64,000 nucleotides of DNA from Elysia chlorotica (Eukaryota; Mollusca; Gastropoda; Plakobranchidae). The translations under genes and the position numbers were made by a program. The DNA is taken from assembly GCA_003991915.1 (NCBI GenBank), contig RQTK01000022.1, forward strand, positions 833,185 through 897,184. Reading direction: 5' to 3'. The notes under the pieces are model-generated. The model was given only the letters and a program-made list of their open reading frames with translations. It did no database searches and was not told where the DNA came from. Below are positions 1-11,951 of the stretch, piece by piece (positions within the stretch are counted from its first letter, which is position 1; each line of letters opens with the position of its first letter).

Positions 1-1160
1 TTATAAGTCATCTTTTCATTTTTAAGCCAGTAGACGTTTTACATAGCTTAAACTAATTGTGTCGCTATTTTCTTTGCCTCAGCTGCATTATTTTGTTTTC
101 ATGCTTTGTATTACTGAAGAGTTTGCATTCTGTAACTATGTGAACATAGCCTGAACTGAGTTAATGTCTGTAGCGTTGTGCCTTCCCTCATCTCATCTCT
201 TCGCCCAGTGCTAGTACATCGTCCCGTCATACATACATTGCATCAAGGCCAGAGAATTAGTATCAGTTCGAAATTGCACTATTAAAGGGAATCATAAAGA
301 AGAAATAAAGCTTTACATCTGTCCAAGTCTAAGGAAATTTCCATACATAATTCTCTGTCCGAAATTGTATTTGAAAGGGAATAGAGAACAAGGTTATCGT
401 TTTATTGTTTTGTATCATTTTTTCTAATATAAAGAAACAGATAATGCGAAATTCATTAAGATACAGTGGCGTCTGATCAAGTTTATGAAATAAAGTTCCA
501 TATATAGTTCAAATATAAAGAACTAGTAGAAAAAGAGTTTATCTGTTTTGAAAATGAATAGAGATAGGAAAAAAGTCGTGTAGTTTTTCACTCAAGTCTA
601 TAACATTTTCCAAATGTATCAAGTCTAAAGGTTTTTCAGTTCAAAATTTGGAAATGTTCGTATTGAAACGAATCGAGAGGGCACCAGATAGTATTGATCT
701 GTAGAGCATAATAATTGTATGGGTGCTGAAAGAAGGGTGAGGGAATCACAGGATGAAGACAAAGCCTCCAAGAATATTAATCGTAACGGTGTTATAAATT
801 AATGTATTTATTATGTAAAACAAAAATCCCTTTTCAAGGACATTAACTCGAGCTCATTAGTCCAACTAGCCGCAGTTTACAATTGATGGATAGGTCCAAG
901 ATAACTTCAATATCATTTGGACATAATTATCTCGTCCAGTTATGAGGCCTATTTTTTAAGCTTTTTGAGTGAATTGAACTAGAAGGCTCTATGTCGCCTG
1001 ACATAGAAGAAGTAATTGAGTTGATTGTTTGGATGACTAAGTGCTAGGTACTATGCTGACTAGAGCTAAGAGTGTAGTAAGCTAACCATGATTACCTTGT
1101 GTCGCTGGCGGCCAGCCTGACACCCTGATGATATCCACTGTTGTATCCTTATCCCCTCAG
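1..1160. other. Upstream intron or 5' flank of zinc-finger gene, no gene seen
   Basis: AT-rich sequence without a convincing exon, RNA gene or repeat. The first recognisable exon begins right after the CAG at 1158-1160. Because that exon starts in the middle of a glycine codon, upstream coding exons must exist outside the window or in an unrecognised form. Confidence 0.6.
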
Positions 1161-1244
1161 GCGAGCGCAAGTACATATGCCAGATTTGCAATCGAGCGTT
1201 TAAGCAATTGACCCACTTACAGAAGCATCATGTCATTCACACGG
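1161..1244 (+). CDS. Exon encoding C2H2 finger 1
   Basis: 84 bases, 28 codons. CAG acceptor at 1158-1160, donor GTAAAT from 1245. It encodes the linker GERKY, CQIC, the helix QLTHLQK and H-x3-H, ending HT plus the first base of a Gly codon. Both borders are phase 1, so the exon can be added or skipped without changing frame. Confidence 0.93.
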
Positions 1245-1282
1245 GTAAATAAAAACTTCCATTCTCTAGAGATCTGTTTTAT

Positions 1283-1356
<74 letters not shown>

Positions 1357-4300
1357 TTAATCACTCCTCACAGATCTTGCAAGTTTCACATGATCATTAA
1401 TTTGTACCAACCCATCTCTATTATCTAGTATTAGAAAACAATATCTATAAATAGCGATCCTAATACATGTACCAAGCAACGCTAATCACACAGGTTTTCT
1501 TTATTGAAGTCAAGATGAAGAATCAAAGTCTGCCAGCATTAGTATAGAGAATAAGTTTCTATAAGACTGAAAGTTTGAAAAAAAAACTTCAGCTAATCAT
1601 TATTAAATGTATTGGATGATACTAGAGCATGCGATGGTTTTTCAAACAGCTTATTCGCATAACTTTATCCCCAACAGGTACAAAGGCTAATTTATTTTTG
1701 GCAGGATTTAAATACAAGATAATATTCAACACCCAATAATTATTATTGAGATGAAGAAACAAAATCAATAATAGCGATTAAACATGAAATGTTGAAACGA
1801 TGGCCGAAACTTGCATAGCTGTGAGTTAGTTATGTAATATCACCTTTTTATTTTTTATTTAAGACTTTTGTTAACTTGAATCGTATTCATTACTCACAGG
1901 GTTTTGTGGGCTCTTTTAGGCTGTGTTAGTCCGTATCTTGCAGCAAAAATAGAGTTTTCAAATGGTTTTGAGTCTGGTTTTCAATTGTAGGGCGATAAAT
2001 AACGCCCATAAATCTTAAGATTATATGGAATAAACAGAACTGAAACATCCACGTTCAAAGCGATGAACGTGCTGTAAAAAGAGTGACACTTTCCATTTCT
2101 TCATTTTAGTACCTATGAGTTATAAGCGCATCAGATCTCTCCATCCTACCCTAAATGGTCTGGGGGAAAACTCACCAGCTGATCATGCTCAATCACTGCT
2201 TGGACGTCGCACCTTTTGTTTTCATCTGCCATTTTCGGTTGTTATAGCACCCTCCTCATTTTTCCTAGAGTGTTTCTATTTTAGTTTTCTTCCCCCTTCT
2301 TGTTCGATCGGTGTTAGCTTGAGACTGCGGCCTACCATCCATTCCTAAAAACTGAAAGATGTGTTTGGCCCACTGGCTTCAGAGATTGTGGATTTAGTCA
2401 CGCAAAGCTTCAAACTTTCGTTCGTTTTTTTTTCTCCATTTTTTTCCTTCTCAAGTCAGCATACATATTTAATTTCGGCCGCACTACCTGTTGCTTGTCA
2501 CTAGATCTATATATCCATGCCTGCAGCATTTAGTCCAGTGGCCTATCATTGCCCGTCCTTTGAGCGTTATGTGTGGCTTTCGGCCTTGCTCATCATCAGA
2601 AAGTTGCATTGTCTTTTTTTCCCATAAAGAATTTCAGACCAATCAGACTCGAAAGCGTTTGTAACCTCCATTTTTGCTGTATTTCCTCTCTAGGCGAGCG
2701 CAAGTACGTGTGTCAAGTCTGTAATAAGGCTTTTAAACAAATGACACACTTGCAGCAACACCATAGAATACACACTGGTAAAATTTTGCGTGTGTCGTGT
2801 GCCGTTTTTACTATGTATTTATATATTTTTTATACATATGCAAAAATGTGTCGCTGTCAAATGTGGAGCATGCGTAGTAGAGCCTTGCAGATTTTTTTTT
2901 TTAATTTTGCCACAGCTAGTTGTTTTTCTCGCTCTTCTCCCAAATCTGTATGCATTATTTATATTTTAACCTTATCTCCAGACATTATAAAATATTACGA
3001 TACATTCGAAGCAAAGCTGAAATATCCGTCACTAACGCGGAATCGTTAATGCAGAAAGACTATTAATCCCCATGGATATTTTTGGTATAAACATCTAAGG
3101 TATGTTTACACAAAGCAATTTTCAGTGAAACGTGAGAGCATTCTGTGAACTGGAGTTTCTTCCTGCACATCGCTTTCGTTTTTACATGTTTTTAATCTCA
3201 CCCCATGGCCTATTTAAAGTAAACTGCTCTTTAAAAAGAAGCCTTTCCGTAATACCCAATCTGGAGATAATTATATTTTTATCAAAGCGAACACTCTTTA
3301 CGTTAGAGGAAAATTGCTTTTCCTGACCATTGGTGGAGACACTGAGACAACTTGGTCAGAGGGGGGAGACGACTGAACTCTTCATTAAGAATATCAATAT
3401 ACGTTGGCAAAGGCAGGTGTGAAGGGTATGTGGAGACTCCACGACACTACTTACAGTTCGACAGCTGGCACGCTTGATCGGCACACTTGTAGCCAGCTTT
3501 CGGCAGTCGAGTATAGGCCTCTTCATTATAGATCCCTCGAAATGTTGAAGATAAATGCAGTAGCTATCAATCTCAACTCAACGAGTTATGCTTGGTGTGC
3601 CGTTCTGTGCAATAATTCTACTAATGGCATGTGGACGTGAAGTTAGGGGGGCTATGTTGGATATTCAGGCTTTATGTAAAGACCTTTCAAATTGTCAAGC
3701 CAAGTACAACTCGACAACACTACAGCAGTAGCATACATAAATTTAATGATATGGGTGGTACTCACTCCCTTCTACGTAGTACATACCCACAGTTAATTCT
3801 GTCATGGTGCATCAAGAGAGGCTTATGGCTCTCTGCCTATCACATTGCTGGCAAGGACAGTGTCAAAGCGTACAAATGCAGCAGCAAAATTTCAGTTGAT
3901 AGAGAATGGATGATAAACAAAAAGATTTTCGAATCTCTTTGTTTTGCTTATGGGTAACCAAAAATTGATTTATTTGCCGCTAGCGCTTACCACCAGCTCC
4001 CTAAATATATGTCGCTTCATCCTGATTCTAAAGCTCTTGAGATCAATGCATTCCACCAATGTTGGAACAAAAACATATTTGTGTATATTTTTCCTCCCTT
4101 TAATCTGATCATCAGAATTTTTCAAAAGATATTGGAGGATCGCCTGCACAAAGCATTAGTTAGCTTCCCTCTATGGACAGCTCAAGTGTCGTCTCTTGAA
4201 ACCCTGATTTTTACAGAATTCCAAAAGGCATCTTCATCTCCCATCGAATCTTGAATCATTTCACCCACTATACCCAAAATTACGGCTCATGACATGTCTG

Positions 4301-7300
4301 TTGTTAGGCACAACTCTCAAGGCATCTCTAAAGGTGTGACTAAAGTACTCATGAAAGGTTGGAGGGAAAATAACAGACTGCAATACTCAATTTAAATCAA
4401 TCGATGGTTGAGTTTTTACAACGAGAAAAAATTGAATGCCTTAAAGTTGGAAGTACCACGCTGTTTGGAGTTTTTACTTCACTTTCAAGAGTCGATTGGC
4501 TCTGTCGTGCGTTTTCGGCAACTCTGAATTCGGGAACAACGCACTTGCCTCTTGATTTTTGATAGGAGTGTTCAACTCCCAACCAAGCATTCCGAGGTAC
4601 TTTGCTACATGGTATGCATCAAAAGTTCTCAGATTTCTCGCTCAATGGTCCCCATCTCAAACTCTTGGGTTACAAACGCAAACATATAAACTTGTGATGT
4701 TGTGTGCATTAGTAACGGGACAGAGAGCTCAAACTCTTCATGTTATGATATTAAAGCCTGTGACATTTGCACTCAAGCAACTTTTTACATTATTAGTATG
4801 CTGAAACATACATCGCCTCCCAGGCATCAATCCTGTGCAACACTTCCTTTCTACTGTGAGGACACACGATTATGTATCGTCACATACCTCAAAGAATACA
4901 TCAAAGTTTCAAACGTATCAAACCCTTAAGGACACCATCGGAGCTTTTTGTTAGCTTCATATCTCCACACCACGCAGTCACCACGTCAACAATTAATAGG
5001 TGGATCAAATTGACTCTGCAAAAAGCTGGCATCAACACAGACATATTTAAGGCCCACAACGATCGCTCTGCGTCTACATCAGCAGTTCCACCATCATGCA
5101 GGCGGCATACTGGTCACGGCAGTCACCTTTTGCTAAGTTCTACAAGAAGCCAGCAATGAGTAAGTCTCTTTGACTGTCCTATCAAGCGATGCTAAACTTC
5201 AAGTTTTCCCAAAACTTAAACCGACAGGTTATACCTCACCATTAAACGGTAGATGGCATCGCTTTCAAGTCTCAATTTGGCCGTGTTGCATATAAGTGGG
5301 TCGATAGAATTTAGAAATTAAAGCGAAATTTGATTGTAATGCTGTCAACCCACATTATTCGAAGGTCATAATCGCCCGCCCATACCCTTCCCTCTGATTC
5401 CATTTCATAAGATGATAAGTGTAACAATGGCAGCACCAGACATGCAAATAATAAATAACTTCAGAACCAGAGTGGTAAAATTACATTTCTGCAGCATTAA
5501 TGGTATCAAAAGATACTGCAGCACCAGAAATGCCATAACATGCTATAGCACTAGTGGTGGTGGCGATGACAGTTTCACTCTACAGTGGTGGCAATAACAA
5601 CACACCTTACAGCGTTGGTGATTTTGGCAATGAAATAGTTTGTATTATCTTTAAAGGTGATACGTCTGTATAAGCTATACATTTCATAAGGCAATGCTTA
5701 TTTTTTGAGTCAGTAATTGTAGCAATGGAACACCCTGCATCACCAGAAATGGTAACTATAATATAGCGCATAATATTATGGGGACAGTAGAGTGGTTCGG
5801 AGCCAATATCATGTCCCTAGCAAACTGATTGCTAGAAGAGTCCTTGGTATCCTTGATTCACATACGCATCTCTTTGAAAAGTATTCGGATTTAATATTAT
5901 TAAATTTGGATATTGTGATTTCACCAAAACGATGAATATCATTTTTTTAAATGCTGACGGGATCTATCAGCGTTCTTTGTTTTGGTGTTGACATGTATAA
6001 CAACTGCTGGTTTTATCCATGACCGCTGCGTGGCGCAGGAGTTGTAGCCAACGATCACGATCTGCGTGGGAACACACGATATGTTTTAATAGTTGTGCCT
6101 CTTGACCTCTTGGCCTCGTAGGTGTGGAATCATAACATATGGTGTAAAGACCCCACCAATAACACCACCAACAAGGCCTGCATTTTGTATGCACTAAACA
6201 TTGATCAAATTGTTCTACGTGGGATTGTCGGTTTCTATGAGACTAGGTTAGGAATAAACATCGTTGGCGGGCTCCTTGTTCCAATCGGGGCAAAAATCCG
6301 TAACGCCATTATCTACTTTGCAGTACTGAGTTAGTTCTTGCAGGTGAGACAACCCGAGACGGCCTCATAGTGCGCCATTCTTGTTATAAAACTACTGTTG
6401 CTCTTTATACTTTACACCGTTCAATTGCTTTTGATAAATGTAACATTTTTATGAAGTCTCATTGACAACTCAAGTTACTATGTCGCTCGTCAACCGAAAC
6501 TACCCATGCTGTGCGAAAACCCTACAGCTTAGGGTAATTTTTCCTCTTCTTGGGCGCTATTTCTGGAAGTAAAACTCTTTACACGGCGACGCGGCATCTG
6601 AAGCTACATAGAGCTGGTAAAAACTTAGCCCGTCTTCGCTTGTGCCATAGAGGCGAAATCTCTGATTAGTTTTACGGTCTCTAGGTTTTCCAAAGAATTC
6701 CATAAATACGCTGCAGCTCTTGGTCATGCAAACGTGAGTACCAGCTAATGATTGAACCTTGCACGTTCTGGTCGTCAATCGGGCGCATTACCAACTGAAC
6801 TACTGGCGCCCTTTGTCTAAGTTTGCCTCGGCTTAACTCTGGTAGGTGCTGGTTCTAAACCATCTGAAATTAACAAGATCCTTTTCTCGGGATGAGCGTG
6901 GCTATGGCGCACATTTCTTGCAACTGGGCCCAAGAACCAGAGCGCCTACAAAGCCTTATCGCGCTGACCTGATACGGCCACCGATAAGACTCAATCAGGG
7001 GAAGATTTGACCGACTTTTCCCTTATCTCCTTCTGTGTCAGAGTCGTAGAACAAAAAGAAACACGATGCAGTGTAACAGTCTTGTGTGTGGAAGCAAAAC
7101 AGCCACCGGTGAGGGTATCTTAGCTTTGAGATTGGTTTCTCGACGCCATCTTCAGCAACTAAGCCATCTCCTGAACTGGTCCCGAGATTAACGCCTGATT
7201 ATTAATTTGCTGAACGCTGCCTCACAGAGATGAAGCGACATCGAGACTTATCCAATCAACGGCTGGCGATGGCGTGGCTCAACATTTCTCTCAACTTCCG

Positions 7301-7952
7301 TCATGGCATGGACAATATTCTCCTTAAAGCCGCACAGCTTAATCACTATTTTTGCCAGGGCTGTATTATGGGACAATTTAGAACTGAATTTTTTTGAAAG
7401 AGCAAGAGTTCATTGATTCCGCAGATCAGTGATGAGCTGGATATTTTCTGTGACTCTGCTACAAATTCCCTTTGCCTATCATGGTCCCCGTTTTCACTAT
7501 GTGCCCCGTGAACGCAGACCTTAGCTCAATGTAATCGGTAACCGGACCATGCCAAACTAATAATAAAACCGGTTATCGACTAAATCGGTCTGTGCACTCA
7601 CGGCGGGCGGAAGAGCATTAAGAACGGTGTTGTCTGCCCTTGTTTCGGTCCTCCATCTTTGGTCAGAGTTAGCTTTGTGCAGGTCTTTTTTTTCCTCAAT
7701 TGCAGCGGCTATTTAACTTGTATAAAATAAAAATTGTAACTAAAATAGAACGTAGACTTAATTTGTAAGGGGAAACGTGTAAGTGCGAAACCGAATAGTA
7801 CCATGACTCATATGAAAACGACACCAAGAAAGGAATGTTAGCCTTTCTATGTCTTGATAAAAAATTTTATGAATTGCGTTGCGTATCGTAATTCCGTAAA
7901 AAAAAAATAATTTGTATTTGTAAGGAAATTGTATCATTGACACACTGAGAGT

Positions 7953-7996
<44 letters not shown>

Positions 7997-7997
7997 A

Positions 7998-8041
<44 letters not shown>

Positions 8042-8044
8042 AGA

Positions 8045-8086
<42 letters not shown>

Positions 8087-9376
8087 AGATATATGAACAG
8101 TATAATCAGAGTTCATACCAGTAAGAGCACACACACACAAACACATGTCGACGTATGCTCCGCTGTGAGTATGAAGAGCACCCATGTGACCCTCTACCCC
8201 CTNNNNNNNNNNNNNNNNNNNNNNNNNNNNNNNNNNNNNNNNNNNNNNNNNNNNNNNNNNNNNNNNNNNNNNNNNNNNNNNNNNNNNNNNNNNNNNNNNN
8301 NNNNNNNNNNNNNNNNNNNNNNNNNNNNNNNNNNNNNNNNNNNNNNNNNNNNNNNNNNNNNNNNNNNNNNNNNNNNNNNNNNNNNNNNNNNNCCCCCCCT
8401 CAGGTGAGAGGAAGTACATCTGCCAGTGCTGTGACCGCGGCTTCAAGCAGCTGACCCACCTGCAGCAGCATTACAGGATACACACCGGTAAGCTGGCCAG
8501 GCCGAGGCACACATACACACGTACACACATATACACACATACACACACAGCAAACACATAGACACACTTCTCGCAATCAAGAGAACTTCCAACTTCAACA
8601 ACATGCAAAATAGACAAATCTAGACTAAATTGTTTGAATATATTTATAAATACGTTTTTAAAAGAGAGATTGTCTCTCCCCATAGTTGCCCCCAGACCCT
8701 CGTACCTCACCTTAAGTTTGACTCACCTCTCGTCTTATTGGATAAGGTTAAAAACAAAATACAAAGTAGTCTCGCTATTGGGTCCCAAGAGATAAGCTTG
8801 ATCGTTATTTACGTTCCTGGCATAATTCTATTGGTTTTTTCACTCAAAATAATGGTCACACAGCCCACAAAGTTTGTGTCTGAGCAGCGTTTTCATTCTA
8901 TCAGACAACTCACCTTTTCGTCATCAGCTCGCATTCGGGTTTCGAAAAAAAAAACAAAAAAAAACCTGGATCACGGTAACGATTGAAATGGAATCCCAGT
9001 TAAGAGAAAAGATTTGTAGATACGACAACTAGAGTTGCCGTATCTCTTAGATATTTCAAGTAGAGTATTTTGCAATTCTGTATCCATGTACAGTGTACTA
9101 ACAATCGTCTTACTGTTATGTCTCTTCTCTGCCACACCTGCCACCTCTCTTTTAAGAAAGTAAGGGGTATAACTATCGCACATTTACGGAGAATGAATTC
9201 CGGGTAGGTTAACTGTCTTTATTTTTTGGTTGCAGCCTGCACCAAAATAAAATATGTGGAGACAGGAATGAGTCTTTTACACAAAATAATATTGACCTGA
9301 ATAACGCCATTTTTTCTTAAGAGCAATCCAAAGTTCTCTATTTTATACCTGCTGTCAATTGCTTTTAATTGCTTCA

Positions 9377-9462
<86 letters not shown>

Positions 9463-9632
9463 TTCTCAGGATATAAGCCGATTTGATCAAGCTGTAGCCT
9501 ATTTCACTTTCACTCGCCTGTTCTGTATGTTAACTTCTTACAAATGGGATAAAAAAGAAATAGTCAAATAGATATAACGAAGATGTGTATGTACGTGTCT
9601 GACTAAGGGGGATAGAAAGAGAAAGAGGGAGG

Positions 9633-9685
<53 letters not shown>

Positions 9686-11917
9686 GAGAGACAGAGACAG
9701 AGGGAGGGAGGGGGGGGAGAGAGAGAGAGAGTGAAAGAGTGAGTGAGAGATATCTTAAAAACGTGATATGTACCTAGAGATGTAATAAAGATGGAGCAAC
9801 AGAGTGCAGATTGCTTATATAACCCAGTGTTGTCTTCACTAAGGTAGAGATACCAACCCGAAGTCGACTTATTTTGTTACTTTTTCTATACTCGTATTTA
9901 ATAAGACCAGAATAGTATTTTGTTTCCTTCATTTGTCAGTTACGGAGGGGAGAGCCGTTTTTTGTGTGGTGAATGGAATTTGGCAATAATAAAAATGAAA
10001 TATTAAAGATTAGATTGGTCCGTCAGATGAGGAAAAAAAATCAGTCGGTGGATGCATACGGTGTGGACAAGGCACATACATGCCCCCCCGCCCCCCCCCC
10101 CCCCCCACACACACACACGCACGCGCGCACACACACTTTTTTACCTTGGGCGGAAAGACGATGACAAAACAAGAAGGAAAAGAAGCCAATTGTGACAAAG
10201 TGGCCATTTATGTTAAAAAAAATATCGAATGCAAGTACATGACATGATAAACTCCCCCATCCACCCCACCCCCCTCAAAAAAAGGAAAAAAGTAACAAAA
10301 CAAAACTAAACTCTCCTCCCTTTCTTCTCCCCCGCAAAATTAAAACAATTTACTCATTCTTGTAGTTGTAATAAAAGATAAATAACATTCAGTCTAAGAT
10401 AATTTTTTGACAGGCAGAAATTGCATGGGGGTCAAATTTTTTGGTTTGTGTTTTGTTTTCATTTCTCCTTTGCACGAGGAAACATAAAAGTTGCTGCACC
10501 TCGATAGCATTATCTTATATTAGTTTCATGAATATATCTAATTCATAAGTTGGTCTAAGGGCCCCCATCGTGTAAATTCATCAGTAGAAATGTATAATTA
10601 TAAAGACTGAAGACAAGGTTTATCTCCCTTCAAATATTGATTTTTTTCCCCTCTTTTATATACATACCCCGTTGTTTAAATACCAAATTGTTTAAGCGTG
10701 TATACACACAAACCGTTGTGTTTTGCCTGAGATGCTATATTTTTTTATTTTTTTAATGGTATATTCTCTAAGGCATGAAGCCCTGCCCCTCAAACGCTTT
10801 ACCAACCTGTATTGTTTCGTTGGTTGTGTAGGTAGACAATGTCTTCAATATAGATTGTTTTAAATACCCTTGTATATTATAAATATTACAGCCGTGCCTT
10901 TTTGTTTCCTATGTGCATTGAGAAAAAAAAATTTTAAAAACGCAACCAAAATATTTTTCTCTCTCTTTCTTTCCTTGTCCTCCTGTACCCTCTCCCCTTC
11001 CCCCCTCCCTCCCCCACTCCGCGGCTGTTCCACCAATCACCTCCTCGCCCTCCTCCACCGCCCACCATGCGCCTTGCTTGGCCCCCTTGCCTCCACCGTG
11101 TGTACTCCACTGCTCCACCGGTACTCCACCACGGTGATAATGGTTGTGATGATGATCATAATGATGATGATGGTGGCGATGGCGGTGGTTGTGGTGGTTG
11201 GTTATCTTCGTGGTGACGCTGCTGACTTGATTGTTACGGTTGTGATGGTGGTGGCGGCTGTTGTGGTGGTGGTGGTGGTGGCGATGATGATGATGTGTGG
11301 TGTGTGTAGACGAGCGGAACTATGTGTGCCAGTGCTGTGACAAGGCCTTCAGGCAGCAGTCGCACCTGAACCAGCACTTCCGCATACACACAGGTGAGTA
11401 GCCGGCTCACAGGGGGGCGGGGGAGGAGTGGCAGTAGGTAGGGAGGAAAAGGAGAAAAGGGAACAGAGAGATAGGGAGTAATAGAGATATTAGGTTGAGG
11501 TGAGAATGAGAATTTTGCCGGGGGTAGAGAGGGGGAGGAGGAAAATCAGAGAGTGATGGAGGAAAAAAGAGAGAGAGAGAGAGAGAGAATTGGGATGGGG
11601 GAAGATCATATATAAGTAAAAACGTCATATAAACCACGTTCATATCTAACCAAGACATTTGCAGGACTGTCTGATCAGGCCTACTTGACAAGAGTTACAG
11701 TAGTTTGAAATCCATTAGTATAGGATACATTTCTACTTTTCCCAGTCTCCAATATAACTCTCACACTTTCCTCAACAATTACATTTCTGACAATCGTCCT
11801 CTCCCCTCCTTCCCGATATCCCCCTGGAAACTATGTCAAACGCATATTTTTTAGAGACATTACTTCAAGTCATTTGGGAATTAAAAAATAAACACATAAA
11901 AAAACTACATATTTCTA

Positions 11918-11951
<34 letters not shown>

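Larger units (their letters stand above)
8488..11309. other. Intron 3, microsatellite-rich, no gene
   Basis: Contains the CT, GA, poly-C/CA and GTG/GAT repeats listed separately, plus AT-rich unique sequence. No exon was recognised besides the flanking finger exons. Confidence 0.7.

Noticed and set aside
6557-6812. Intact tRNA gene on the minus strand
   Set aside because: Box A and box B are present, but the acceptor stem and T-arm do not close, so I call it a SINE-like relic.
7758-8446. Ser/Leu-rich open frames around the GA array and the N gap
   Set aside because: They are translations of dinucleotide repeats and of Ns.
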